NCBI RefSeq assembly: GCF_042676025.1
Contig: NZ_JBHTJP010000032.1
Span: forward strand, 1,364,001 to 1,428,000
Length of the DNA: 64,000 bases
Reading direction: 5' to 3'
Origin: Salinimicrobium gaetbulicola
Lineage (GTDB): Bacteria; Bacteroidota; Bacteroidia; Flavobacteriales; Flavobacteriaceae
This document shows, one piece after another, positions 8,877-19,300 of the stretch. The notes under the pieces were generated by a model. The model was not told the origin of the DNA. It worked only from the letters and a program-made list of their open reading frames with translations, and did not search any database. The stretch's first letter is position 1. Each line of letters opens with the position of its first letter. The position numbers and the translations under genes were made by a program.

Positions 8877-10694
8877 CTAGTGGTTCAACTCCTCTTCATC
8901 TTTTTGAAGCGGCACTGTTTGCGGTGCAAAATCCTGTCCGGGGATCACATATTCCCCTTTTTCATTTGTTTTACTGTAGTCATACGCCCAACGGTAAACA
9001 GTTGGAAGTTCTCCAGGCCAGTTCCCGTGGATACCTTTTACAGGAGTAGTCCATTCTAACGTATTTGCATTCCAAGGGTTGGCAGTTGCTTTCTTTCCGA
9101 AGAAAATAGAATGGATAAAGTTATAAAGGAATACCAATTGAACCAAGGCAGTGATGATAGCAAAAATTGTGATCAAAACATTGATATCTGCAAGGTCATC
9201 AAAGTATGGGAACGCGGTGTTGTCATAGTATCTTCTAGGAAGACCCGCCATTCCAACAAAGTGCATCGGGAAGAATACCCCGTAAGCTCCAATTATGGTA
9301 ACCCAGAAGTGAATGAACCCTAAGTTCTTGTTCATCATTCTTCCGAACATCTTAGGGAACCAGTGGTAGATACCCGCGAACATTCCGTAAAGAGCAGAAA
9401 TACCCATTACTAGGTGGAAGTGAGCTACAACGAAATACGTATCATGAACGTTGATATCAAGTGTACTATCTCCCAGAACGATCCCGGTCAAACCTCCAGT
9501 AATGAAAGTTGAAACGAATCCTATAGAGAATAGCATAGATGGGTTCATTTGAAGGTTACCTTTCCAGATGGTCGTGATCCAGTTAAACGCTTTTACTGCG
9601 GAAGGGATCGCGATCAATAAAGTTGTAAAGGTAAATACAGATCCAAGGAATGGGTTCATACCAGACACGAACATGTGGTGACCCCAAACGATCGTAGAAA
9701 GGAACGCAATACCCAAGATAGATGCGATCATCGCACGGTAACCAAAAATTGGTTTACGTGAATTGGTAGCAAGGATCTCTGAAGCGATACCCATTGCCGG
9801 AAGGATCACGATATAAACCTCAGGGTGACCAAGGAACCAGAACAGGTGCTCAAAAAGAACCGGAGATCCGCCCTGATAATGCAATACCTCACCTTTGATA
9901 TAAATATCACTTAAGAAGAATGAAGTTCCAAAGCTTCTGTCCATGATCAACATCAAAGCTGCTGATAAAAGAACCGGGAAAGAAACCACCCCGATAATAG
10001 CAGTAACAAAAAGAGCCCAGATAGTCAATGGCAAACGAGTCATTGACATTCCTTTAGTTCTAAGGTTAATTACTGTTACAATGTAGTTAAGCGATCCAAG
10101 TAAGGAAGATGCGATGAAGATGGCCATAGAAGTCAACCAAAGAGTCATCCCAAGACCAGATCCTCCAATTGCCTGTGGAAGGGCACTTAAAGGAGGGTAG
10201 ATAGTCCATCCTGCAGAAGCAGGTCCTGCTTCAACAAATAAAGATCCTAACATAATGATACAGGAGATAAAGAACAACCAGTAAGAAACCATGTTCATAA
10301 ATCCTGAAGCCATATCACGGGCTCCAATTTGAAGTGGAATCAAAAGGTTACTGAACGTACCACTCAATCCCTGAGTAAGTACAAAGAATACCATGATGGT
10401 ACCGTGAATAGTAACCAAAGCAAGATAGATCTCAGGACTCATCACCCCGTCTGGAGCCCATTTCCCAAGAAACATCTCAAAGATCTTGAAAGATTCAGCT
10501 GGCCATGCGATCTGCATACGGAAGAATACAGACATTGCTATCCCTATAATCCCCATGATAAGAGCCGTGAAAAGGTATTGCTTGGCAATAACCTTATGGT
10601 CCATGCTAAAAATATACTTCGTTATGAAAGTACCCTCATGGTGATGATCATCATGAGCGTGTTCATTAACCTGTGCTTGTCCTTCTACTGACAT
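8877..10694 (-). CDS. ctaD: Cytochrome c oxidase subunit I (aa3 type)
   Basis: 605 aa, about 12 transmembrane helices. It is the catalytic subunit, reducing O2 to water at the haem a3-CuB centre while pumping protons. The CuB/Tyr segment is WFLGHPEVYIVILP (about 282-295) and the haem ligands lie in VHDTYFVVAHFHLVMG (about 404-419). The N-terminal tail is His-rich (HAHDDHHHEG), a possible metal-binding stretch. Last gene of the act-cta operon, 54 nt after ctaC. Subunits III and IV are not adjacent. Works in the inner membrane, probably in a supercomplex with complex III as shown for Flavobacterium johnsoniae. Confidence 0.95.
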   Translation of the reverse strand: MSVEGQAQVNEHAHDDHHHEGTFITKYIFSMDHKVIAKQYLFTALIMGIIGIAMSVFFRMQIAWPAESFKIFEMFLGKWAPDGVMSPEIYLALVTIHGTIMVFFVLTQGLSGTFSNLLIPLQIGARDMASGFMNMVSYWLFFISCIIMLGSLFVEAGPASAGWTIYPPLSALPQAIGGSGLGMTLWLTSMAIFIASSLLGSLNYIVTVINLRTKGMSMTRLPLTIWALFVTAIIGVVSFPVLLSAALMLIMDRSFGTSFFLSDIYIKGEVLHYQGGSPVLFEHLFWFLGHPEVYIVILPAMGIASEILATNSRKPIFGYRAMIASILGIAFLSTIVWGHHMFVSGMNPFLGSVFTFTTLLIAIPSAVKAFNWITTIWKGNLQMNPSMLFSIGFVSTFITGGLTGIVLGDSTLDINVHDTYFVVAHFHLVMGISALYGMFAGIYHWFPKMFGRMMNKNLGFIHFWVTIIGAYGVFFPMHFVGMAGLPRRYYDNTAFPYFDDLADINVLITIFAIITALVQLVFLYNFIHSIFFGKKATANPWNANTLEWTTPVKGIHGNWPGELPTVYRWAYDYSKTNEKGEYVIPGQDFAPQTVPLQKDEEELNH

Positions 10695-10748
10695 ATTCTA
10701 CTAATCTTAACTTAATTATTTTTCTACCTGTGCTACTTCTACTTCAGC

Positions 10749-11843
10749 TTATTTTGTGGAAGCTGTTGCCCCATCTAAAGGCTCAATGGTCTCACCAAAT
10801 TTCTTTTGTTCAGCCATCCAGGCATCAAATTCAGCCTGAGTCTCCACAACTATTTTCATTTGCATATTGTAGTGAGCAACCCCACATATCTTGTTACACA
10901 AGAGATAATATTCGAATTGAGCATAATCTGGAAGTGGTTCTTCTCCCTGCTCCATTAATATCTTGCTGTTCTCTTTTCTGATCTCCTGGATCCTTGCTAC
11001 TTTATCTCTCATGTACTCTGTATCCCTGATCTCTTCAGAAGTTACAGTTGGAGTAAAGGAGAACTGAGTGATCATTCCAGGCACTACGTTCATTTGAGCT
11101 CTAAAGTGAGGGAAATAAGCTGAGTGCAATACATCCTGAGATCTCATTTTGAAAAGAACAGGACGATCAACCGGAAGATGAAGCTCTGTAGTAACAACAT
11201 CATCATAAGCATACTCGTCGCTTACATCAACACCAAGTGTGTTAGCTCCTTCAATAAAACGAACATTGGCCTTTCCAAGAACATTGTCCTCTCCGGCATA
11301 ACGCGCGTTCCAGCTAAACTGCTTTGCATAAAGTTCAATAACGATAGGATCTTCCTCTTGATCTATGTCCATAATATCACTCCAGGTGAAAAGACCGTAA
11401 ATGATAAGACCTGCAAGTACGATCACCGGAATGATGGTCCAGATAAATTCAAGTTTGTCATTGTCTGCAAAGAAAAGAGCTTTCTTCCCTTTTTCTCCCT
11501 TGTATTGAAAAGAGAAATAGAACAATAACCCCTGAGTGATGACCTGTACAAACATGATAACCGCCATTGTAATTAACAACAGGTTGTCATATTGAAGTCC
11601 GTGCTCAGAAGAGGCAGCAGGTAATGCGCGGTCTCCAAAGCTCCAGAAGTTGTAGATCATGAAAACATAAAACGCGATCCCGAAAGTCAACATATAATTA
11701 CCCTGCTTGCGGTTATCCTTGTCAGTGGCAATCTCATTGTCATCATGACCTGTCGTACTCCTGGATAACTGGAATATTTTGGAAAGTTGCCAAACAGTTA
11801 TCGCGAAAAGCGCTACTACTATAATGATTAAAAATACAGTCAT
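10749..11843 (-). CDS. ctaC: Cytochrome c oxidase subunit II (CuA subunit)
   Basis: 364 aa. Three hydrophobic helices (near residues 1-20, 50-70 and 80-110) precede the periplasmic cupredoxin domain. The binuclear CuA ligands are in CNKICGVAHYNM (about 314-325), and an upstream His is in VLHSAYFPHF. Unlike caa3 subunit II, the protein ends about 40 residues later with no CxxCH, so electrons must come from a separate or complex-III-fused cytochrome c domain. The third N-terminal helix makes it longer than the usual two-helix subunit II. Between actF and ctaD. Confidence 0.93.
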   Translation of the reverse strand: MTVFLIIIVVALFAITVWQLSKIFQLSRSTTGHDDNEIATDKDNRKQGNYMLTFGIAFYVFMIYNFWSFGDRALPAASSEHGLQYDNLLLITMAVIMFVQVITQGLLFYFSFQYKGEKGKKALFFADNDKLEFIWTIIPVIVLAGLIIYGLFTWSDIMDIDQEEDPIVIELYAKQFSWNARYAGEDNVLGKANVRFIEGANTLGVDVSDEYAYDDVVTTELHLPVDRPVLFKMRSQDVLHSAYFPHFRAQMNVVPGMITQFSFTPTVTSEEIRDTEYMRDKVARIQEIRKENSKILMEQGEEPLPDYAQFEYYLLCNKICGVAHYNMQMKIVVETQAEFDAWMAEQKKFGETIEPLDGATASTK

Positions 11844-11872
11844 TTTATAATTTCTTCTTTAAACAATCTTTC

Positions 11873-13288
11873 TTAATAATGATAATGCTCGCTTTCTTTT
11901 CTGAATGGGTTCTTAGTCACCAATAAAGGCGCTTTGGTTAACGCATTGAATACCACAAAAATAAACAATCCTCCAAAGAATGCCAGCGCACTTAATTCAG
12001 GAATACCAATGAACCATGATTCACCTACCGTCGCAGGCATGATCATCACAAAAATATCTAAGTAGTGACCACATAAGATCACGATACCGGTCATTACAAC
12101 GAACCAGTTAACACGCTTGAAGTCACTGTTCATTAATAATAATAACGGGAATATAAAGTTTAGGGCTACCATCCCGAAGAATACAAGACCATAATCCTCG
12201 ATACGGGTAACAAAGTATGTCACCTCCTCAGGAATATTGGAATACCAGATCAACATGAACTGAGAGAACCAAAGGTAGGTCCAGAAAATACTGATCCCGA
12301 ACATGAACTTCGCAAGGTCATGGATATGGCTGTCATTGACGTATGGCAAATATCCTCTTGATTTAAGGTAGATAGTTACCAAAGCAATGGTAGTAATAGC
12401 AGATACAAACAAGCTGGCGAATACATACCATCCAAACAGTGTACTGAACCAGTGTGGGTCAACACTCATGATCCAGTCCCAAGCCATCATAGACTCAGTA
12501 ACGATAAAGAATACAAGGAATCCTGCAGCAAGCTTAAAGTTCTTTTTGTAATAAGTGTTATCTGAAGACTCATCCTGTTTAAGCGAGTACTTCTTCATGA
12601 AATATCTAAAAATGTTCCATCCGGCAATATAGATCGCAGCTCTGATGAGGAAGAAAGGAACATTAAGGTATCCTGATTTATTCTGAATGATCTCGTCATG
12701 TGCAACTACTTCAGGATCCATCCACACGAAAAGGTGGTTAAAATGTAAACCGGAAAGCAACAACAAAGCGAATACGATCAAACTACCCGGTAAAAGGTAA
12801 GCGGTGATCCCTTCCATTACGCGGAACAATACCGGAGACCAACCTGCCTGCGCAGCATATTGAATGGCATAGAAAGCCAATGCTCCCAAAGCGATCATAA
12901 AAAAGAAAAATGCAGCTACATATAAAGCAGCCCATGGTTTATTCTGCAACTGGTGCAATAAGTGCTCAAGGTGTTCCTGATCGTGACCACCTTCTTCATC
13001 TAACAACATTCCGTGGTCAGCTTCGTCAGTTCTTTGAGTTTCTACCTCATGCTCACTCTGAACATAATCATAGCCTTTTGCATCATCTTCCAATTCGTCC
13101 TCAGCCTGACCGGAAAGAGGAGTTTCCAGCCCTTCTCCGTGTTCGCCATGTTCACCGTGAGAAGCAACATATTCCTTTACATCTTCTATAGTTGAAGGCG
13201 CAGCAATAAATCCGTAGACCAAGCCTAACAGACCTACCACCATAAGAATGATAGAAAATAATTTTAATTTACTGGATAGCGTGTACAT
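11873..13288 (-). CDS. actF: Alternative complex III subunit ActF (quinol:cytochrome c oxidoreductase)
   Basis: 471 aa, about ten transmembrane segments. ActF is the smaller NrfD-like membrane subunit of alternative complex III, thought to assist proton transfer. After the first helix there is a roughly 70-residue acidic, His-rich insertion (HGEHGEHGEG, then repeated Glu/Asp/His), predicted to lie outside the membrane. Downstream helices carry ESMMAWDWIMSVDPHWFSTLFGW, summarised here by its DWIMS core, which is typical of this family. 22 nt downstream of actE and 29 nt upstream of ctaC. Confidence 0.9.
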   Translation of the reverse strand: MYTLSSKLKLFSIILMVVGLLGLVYGFIAAPSTIEDVKEYVASHGEHGEHGEGLETPLSGQAEDELEDDAKGYDYVQSEHEVETQRTDEADHGMLLDEEGGHDQEHLEHLLHQLQNKPWAALYVAAFFFFMIALGALAFYAIQYAAQAGWSPVLFRVMEGITAYLLPGSLIVFALLLLSGLHFNHLFVWMDPEVVAHDEIIQNKSGYLNVPFFLIRAAIYIAGWNIFRYFMKKYSLKQDESSDNTYYKKNFKLAAGFLVFFIVTESMMAWDWIMSVDPHWFSTLFGWYVFASLFVSAITTIALVTIYLKSRGYLPYVNDSHIHDLAKFMFGISIFWTYLWFSQFMLIWYSNIPEEVTYFVTRIEDYGLVFFGMVALNFIFPLLLLMNSDFKRVNWFVVMTGIVILCGHYLDIFVMIMPATVGESWFIGIPELSALAFFGGLFIFVVFNALTKAPLLVTKNPFRKESEHYHY

Positions 13289-13309
13289 ATTTGATATATC
13301 TAAATGCTG

Positions 13310-13984
13310 TTATTCTTCGTTTTGATTGTCCTCTTCACCTGTAGTTGAAGTCTCTTTGGTTATCATCTCCTTTTCGGCATTAACTGCAGGAATCAGGTCA
13401 GTCTCTTGCTCAAAAGCTCTTTCAGGACCTCCTTCAAGATCGTTCTTCAACTTCATTACGTAGTGATCTATCAACCAACGCTCTTCAATAGAAGTTTGAG
13501 AAGCATATGATCCCATCGCGTTTAATCCGTAGTACATTACGTGGTAAACACTTCCCTCTGTAATAGCTCTTCCGGCGTCATCATAGCTAGGAATACCAAG
13601 AATCTTCTCTCTTTGTACCAATGGACCTTTTCCGTCCCCCTTATCTCCATGACAGATCGCACAATAGATCGTATAAAGAGCTTCCCCTTTATTCAAGTTC
13701 TCTTCGGTATAAGAAAGCGGGTTTTCAAGGTTAGCTTTAGCAGCTGCATAACCTTCCATTGAATTTTCATAGTCGTAAGGCTTCCATCCTCTGGATACAG
13801 TTCCCTCTACAGGCAATTTAGCCTCCTGCTCATTGACAAATACATCGTATGCTCCATATGGCTCATAAGGTACCGGTTCATACATGTTAGGCATGAACTG
13901 GTAGTTAGGCTCAGAGTTATCTGCACAAGAAATTACACTCGTGGCCAGGATTATGAATATGGATGTTTTAAATAAACTTTTCAT
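13310..13984 (-). CDS. actE: Alternative complex III subunit ActE (monohaem cytochrome c lipoprotein)
   Basis: 224 aa. The start MKSLFKTSIFIILATSVISC is a lipoprotein signal with lipobox Cys at residue 20. One haem site, CAICHGDKGDG, is near residue 112, and the likely axial Met is in YGLNAMGSYASQ. The C-terminal 30 residues are acidic and look disordered. ActE accepts electrons from the ActA haem chain and faces the periplasm. It begins 5 nt after actD. Confidence 0.9.
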   Translation of the reverse strand: MKSLFKTSIFIILATSVISCADNSEPNYQFMPNMYEPVPYEPYGAYDVFVNEQEAKLPVEGTVSRGWKPYDYENSMEGYAAAKANLENPLSYTEENLNKGEALYTIYCAICHGDKGDGKGPLVQREKILGIPSYDDAGRAITEGSVYHVMYYGLNAMGSYASQTSIEERWLIDHYVMKLKNDLEGGPERAFEQETDLIPAVNAEKEMITKETSTTGEEDNQNEE

Positions 13985-13989
13985 TGGGT

Positions 13990-14517
13990 TTATTTGTTAT
14001 CAATTAATTTTATTTCAGAAGCACCTGTATTGAATAAGAATTCAGTAAGATCTTCTGTGTTGTGATTAGCTACTTCTACTTCCATAAGGAAGTGATCATC
14101 TGTGGTTCTCACGTCTGGATTCTCAGCCGTTTTGAAAGGCCACAATTTACTTCTCATATAAAAGGTAAAAACCATAAGGTGAGCAGCAAAGAAAACCGTA
14201 AGCTCAAACATAATAGGCACAAAAGAAGGCATGTTTTGAAGGAAGCTAAAACTTGGTTTTCCTCCAATATCCATTGGCCAGTCTTCGATCATAATATAGT
14301 TCATCATAGCCGTGGCAACAGCAAGACCTACAATTCCATATAAAAATGCGGTGATCGCCAGTCTTGTTGGAGCAAGACCCATTGCTTTATCCAACCCGTG
14401 TACCGGAAACGGAGTATAGATCTCTCCAATTCTGTATCGAGCCTCTCTCACTTGCTTCACTGCCTGCAATAGCAAGTCATCGTCGGTATAAATAGCGTGT
14501 ATAACTTTAGATGCCAT
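13990..14517 (-). CDS. actD: Alternative complex III subunit ActD (DUF3341)
   Basis: 175 aa with two transmembrane helices (about 55-75 and 100-122). The N-terminal domain has DDLLLQAVKQVREARYRI and the loop YTPFPVHGLDKAMGL characteristic of DUF3341. It is a structural membrane subunit of alternative complex III. Its ATG is 2 nt from the actC stop, so it is tightly co-transcribed and probably translationally coupled. Confidence 0.9.
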   Translation of the reverse strand: MASKVIHAIYTDDDLLLQAVKQVREARYRIGEIYTPFPVHGLDKAMGLAPTRLAITAFLYGIVGLAVATAMMNYIMIEDWPMDIGGKPSFSFLQNMPSFVPIMFELTVFFAAHLMVFTFYMRSKLWPFKTAENPDVRTTDDHFLMEVEVANHNTEDLTEFLFNTGASEIKLIDNK

Positions 14518-14519
14518 TT

Positions 14520-16304
14520 TTATTTGTTTTTTAGTTGGTTTGCCTGCTGGTTCCAGTCACCTCTGTTCTCAGCTGTAGGGAAATTATCGATCACCCTATT
14601 AAGCAATACATAATCTTCTTCAGTCAAATTGCTAACCTGAGAATAAGTATAAATACCTACCTGGTGTAGCTTTTGCTCCATTACAGGACCCACTCCGTTT
14701 AACTTCTGCAGGTCATCTGCAGACTGGGTTGCAGGATCGAAAACTCCAACTCTGTGAAGCATTTCATCGATCTGGTCCTTATCTACTTCAGAGTCAGTAA
14801 GACTTTCAGTATGGGTAGTTTCTTCATGTTCATTTACCGGCTCATCTCCTCGCTTGATCCATCCTTCAGCAACATTTGAAGCTGGTTCTCTCACGATAGT
14901 ATTTGTATGATCTGCATGATCTCCATGCTCTTCTCGTAGTGACTTATATTTTTCTCCGGAAGACTTCAGGATAGTTTTTACTTCAGCCTGAGCAATAACC
15001 GGGAAGGTACGGGCATAAAGAAGGAACAATACAAAGAAGAATCCGATAGTTCCAATAAAGATCCCAATATCTACGAAAGTTGGTGAGAACATCGTCCATG
15101 AAGACGGAAGGTAATCACGGTGTAGAGATGTTACGATGATCACAAATCGCTCAAACCACATCCCTATGTTTACCACAATAGAGATAAAGAATGAGAACAT
15201 GATACTTGTTCTAAGTTTTTTGAACCACATGAACTGCGGAGAGAACACGTTACAGGTCATCATTGACCAGTATGCCCACCAGTAAGGTCCGGTAGCACGG
15301 TTAAGGAACGCGTACTGCTCATATTCCACACCAGAATACCATGCCATGAACAGCTCAGTGATATATGCCACACCTACGATAGAACCGGTGATCATGATCA
15401 CGATGTTCATCAATTCAATGTGTTGAATAGTAATATAGTCTTCAAGATTTGACACTTTTCTCATGATGATAAGAAGCGTGTTTACCATTGCGAATCCAGA
15501 GAAGATCGCCCCTGCAACGAAGTACGGAGGGAAAATAGTGGTATGCCAACCAGGAATAACCGAAGTAGCAAAGTCAAAGGATACAATAGTGTGTACAGAA
15601 AGTACAAGTGGTGTCGCTAAACCTGCAAGCACAAGAGAAACCTCTTCAAATCGCTGCCAGTCTTTAGCACGTCCACTCCATCCAAAACTAAGAATCCCAT
15701 AAATCCTTTTTTGGAAAGGTTTTATAGCTCTGTCCCTGATCATCGCGAAGTCAGGAAGTAAACCTGTCCACCAGAAAACCAAAGAAACAGAAAGATAAGT
15801 TGAGATCGCAAATACATCCCAAAGAAGCGGTGAGTTAAAGTTCACCCAAAGGGATCCGAACTGGTTAGGAATTGGGAGTACCCAATATGCCAACCATGGA
15901 CGACCCATGTGAATAATAGGGAATAAACCGGCCTGTACAACAGAGAAAATGGTCATCGCCTCTGCAGAACGGTTAATCGCCATTCTCCATTTTTGACGGA
16001 ACAAAAGAAGTACGGCAGAGATCAGCGTTCCCGCGTGACCAATACCTACCCACCAAACAAAGTTAGTAATATCCCAGGCCCAACCTACGGTCCTGTTCAA
16101 TCCCCAGGTTCCAATTCCCGTAGATATGGTATATATTATACAACCTAACCCCCAAAGAAAAGCTACAAGCGCAATTGAAAAAACAATCCACCATGATTTA
16201 TTTGCCTTCCCTTCAACCGGTGCAGCCACATCAATAGTCACATCGTGATAATTTTTATCGCCGGTTACTAAAGGCTTTCGAATAGGTGCTTCGTAATGAG
16301 ACAT
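14520..16304 (-). CDS. actC: Alternative complex III subunit ActC (NrfD/PsrC-like) with C-terminal helix-hairpin-helix extension
   Basis: 594 aa. The first roughly 460 residues form the ten-helix NrfD-like quinol-binding subunit (WWVGIGHAGTLISAVLLLFRQ, core GHAGTLISA, near 90; GYFVAG-like and NLEDYITIQHIE segments later). After the last helix there is a His/Glu-rich linker and then a compact soluble domain, DDLQKLNGVGPVMEQKLHQVGI near 535-556. This reads as a helix-hairpin-helix of the kind found in small DNA-, RNA- or protein-binding modules. The extension is unusual for a respiratory membrane subunit; its role is unknown. Between actB (34 nt upstream) and actD. Confidence 0.9.
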   Translation of the reverse strand: MSHYEAPIRKPLVTGDKNYHDVTIDVAAPVEGKANKSWWIVFSIALVAFLWGLGCIIYTISTGIGTWGLNRTVGWAWDITNFVWWVGIGHAGTLISAVLLLFRQKWRMAINRSAEAMTIFSVVQAGLFPIIHMGRPWLAYWVLPIPNQFGSLWVNFNSPLLWDVFAISTYLSVSLVFWWTGLLPDFAMIRDRAIKPFQKRIYGILSFGWSGRAKDWQRFEEVSLVLAGLATPLVLSVHTIVSFDFATSVIPGWHTTIFPPYFVAGAIFSGFAMVNTLLIIMRKVSNLEDYITIQHIELMNIVIMITGSIVGVAYITELFMAWYSGVEYEQYAFLNRATGPYWWAYWSMMTCNVFSPQFMWFKKLRTSIMFSFFISIVVNIGMWFERFVIIVTSLHRDYLPSSWTMFSPTFVDIGIFIGTIGFFFVLFLLYARTFPVIAQAEVKTILKSSGEKYKSLREEHGDHADHTNTIVREPASNVAEGWIKRGDEPVNEHEETTHTESLTDSEVDKDQIDEMLHRVGVFDPATQSADDLQKLNGVGPVMEQKLHQVGIYTYSQVSNLTEEDYVLLNRVIDNFPTAENRGDWNQQANQLKNK

Positions 16305-16338
16305 ATGCTTTTTATAATTGATTCTTTATTAAAATTTA

Positions 16339-19300
16339 TTAAGCTTCAGATGTATTTCTAACTTTCGTCTGGTACATTACGTTAGGCTTGGTACCAATAT
16401 ATTCAAGTAAGTGATACATCCTGTCATCTTCCTTAAGTTCACTGATCTTACTGCCTTCGTCATTCACATCTCCAAACACAATAGCCCCCTTATCACAAGC
16501 AGCAGAACAAGCAGTCTGGAATTCACCATCCTCAATAGCTCTTCCTTCTCTCTTAGCATCTAAAATGGTCTTTTGCGTCTTTTGGATACAGAAAGAACAT
16601 TTCTCCATTACCCCACGGGAACGAACAGTTACATCTGGATTCAATACCATACGACCAAGATCATTGTTCATGTGGTAATCGAACTCATCATTCTTATTAT
16701 ACAAGAACCAGTTGAAACGTCTTACTTTGTAAGGACAGTTGTTAGCACAGTAACGAGTACCAACACAACGGTTATAGATCATTTGGTTTTGCCCCTGTCT
16801 TCCGTGCATAGTCGCAGCTACCGGACAAACAGTCTCACAAGGTGCGTGGTTACAGTGTTGACACATTACTGGCTGGAATACAGTCTGAGGGTTATCTGCA
16901 GCGTGCTCCATTTCACCGAATTGAGAAAGAGCATCCCCAAGACCTGACATGTTTTCCTTCTTATCAAGATCCTTCTCGAAAGTATCCTCAGAAGAATAAT
17001 AACGGTCGACTCTTAACCAGTGCATATCACGGTACTTACGCACTTCCTGTTTACCTACTACAGGAACGTTGTTCTCAACCTGACAAGCGATCACACAAGC
17101 ACCACAACCGGTACAAGCGTTAAGGTCGATTGACATGTTGAAATGATGTCCTACAGAACGGTCAAATCCATCCCAAAGATCAACATCAGGAGAAGTTACA
17201 GGAGTTTCAACGTGATTCAAAGAAACCTCCGGCATCTTGTTCCAAACATGAGAATCTTTAGTATTGAAGATCTCAAGCGTGGTCTCCTTAATAATATCAT
17301 TTCTTCCCATCAATGTGGTATGCAATTGAAGACAAGCGAACTCATGCTCACCGGCTGCCTTTTCAATCTTCACATTCTGGAATGATTTAAAATCTTTATA
17401 AAGCGGATAGGCGTTCACACCTACCTGCATTTCTTTTTGAATAGCTTCTTTTCTACCGTAACCTAAAGCAAGAGCCACAGTTCCTTTAGCCATACCCGGC
17501 TGAATGTAAACAGGAACATTCTTAAGAACCGTTTCACCTACAGTAAGATTCACATAGCTACCATTCAAAGCTCCGTTCGCCACGTGCTCATTTTCAAGCC
17601 CCATGGCTTCAGCATCGGCCCTGGATACTTTAAGGTAGTTATCCCAGGAAGCTCTGGTAATTGGATCAGGCATCTCCTGCAACCAAGGGTTGTTAGCCTG
17701 GTTACCAGATCCCATTGCAGTTGAAGTATACAACTCCAACTCAATTCCACCACCTTCAGCACCTGAAAGGTTTCTTAAAGCAGTATTATCATCGTTCACA
17801 GAAACCTGAGCAGTACCTGCCTGAGCTTCCATAGCCGGTGCAGTTCCTTCGAAAGCACCATCATGTAAAGCATCGCTCCATGACTTTGATCCTAAAGAAC
17901 CGGACCAGGTTTCTTTTATATAGTTATAGTAAGATGTAGAGTTATCTGTCCATCTTAGCAACACATCCTGAAACTGGCTAGTATCAAACAACGGCTTGAT
18001 AGTAGGCTGCATCAGGGTGAAATTCTTTTTTGCAAACTGAATATCTCCCCAGCTCTCTAAATAATGAGGAGTAGCAGCTACGTAGTTACAAAGCATCGCG
18101 GTCTCATCCTTTTTCATTGAGAATGCCACGGAAAGATCCACTTTCTTAAGACCTTCCAAGAATTCTTCAGCATTAGGAAGACTGTATGCAGGATTTACTC
18201 CGGCAATAAGGATCGCTCCTACCTGACCGGCATTCATATCTGCAACCAACTTTTTAACTTCGGCAGCATTCCCCTGTCTTAGCATGCGAGGATTCTCAGT
18301 ATCCATCACATTACTTCCAAGTGCTTCATTGATCGCAAGAACAATTGATTGAGCATCAGAATCAGGAATTCCCGAAACCACAACGGCTGAACCTCCAGAC
18401 TTCCGCAATTGACGTGCAGCTTTCACTACAGCCTCATCGATATTAGCAGGAAGTTTACTTGTAGAAGCTCCACCGGAAATATAACCATGAAGAGCCGCAA
18501 GCACCATCTTTTGCTGAGAAAGAGTTACAGGAACCCTTTTATCTGCATTCGCACCTGTAAGAGAGAAGTTAGACTCGAACTGAATGTGACGAGACATCTT
18601 TCCTTCCTTAGGAACACGTCCTTTCGCATAAGCAGCATCGTGACCACCACCAGCCCAGTCCCCTAAGAAATCTGCACCTACAGAAACAATAGTTTCAGCT
18701 TTAGAAAAATCGTAATTAGGTAAAGCACGAGTCCCATAACGAGCCTGGAATGCGTCTAAAGCAGCATCTTCAGATACCGAATCATACACAACATGCCTTA
18801 CATTTGAATATTTTTGAGAAAAATCATTGATCAAACGAGAAGTAGAAGGACTTGCAAAAGTTTGCGTCAGCAAAACAATTTCTCCCGACACATTATTAAG
18901 CTTCTCCTTAACCTCTTTATCAAACTGCTCCCAGGAAACAACTTCCCCATTAGCTAATGGGCGCTGCAACCTTTTATTATCATATAGAGACAATACTGAT
19001 GCCTGCACACGGGCATTCGCACCGGTATTAGCCATTGTATTGTGTTCAATCTTAATAGGTCGTCCTTCGCGGGTCTTTACTAGAACTCCTGCAAAATCAA
19101 AACCATCTGCCATAGTAGTAGCATAGAAGTTTGCCACTCCAGGAACGATACGTTCAGGCTGAACTACATATGGTATGGATTTCATCACAGGCCCTTCACA
19201 GGCAGCTAAAGAAGCTGCTGCAGTACTAAACCCAACGTATTTCAAAAAGTCTCTCCGGGAAGTACTAGAACTTTCAAGGGATTCTTTATCACCTAAAAAT

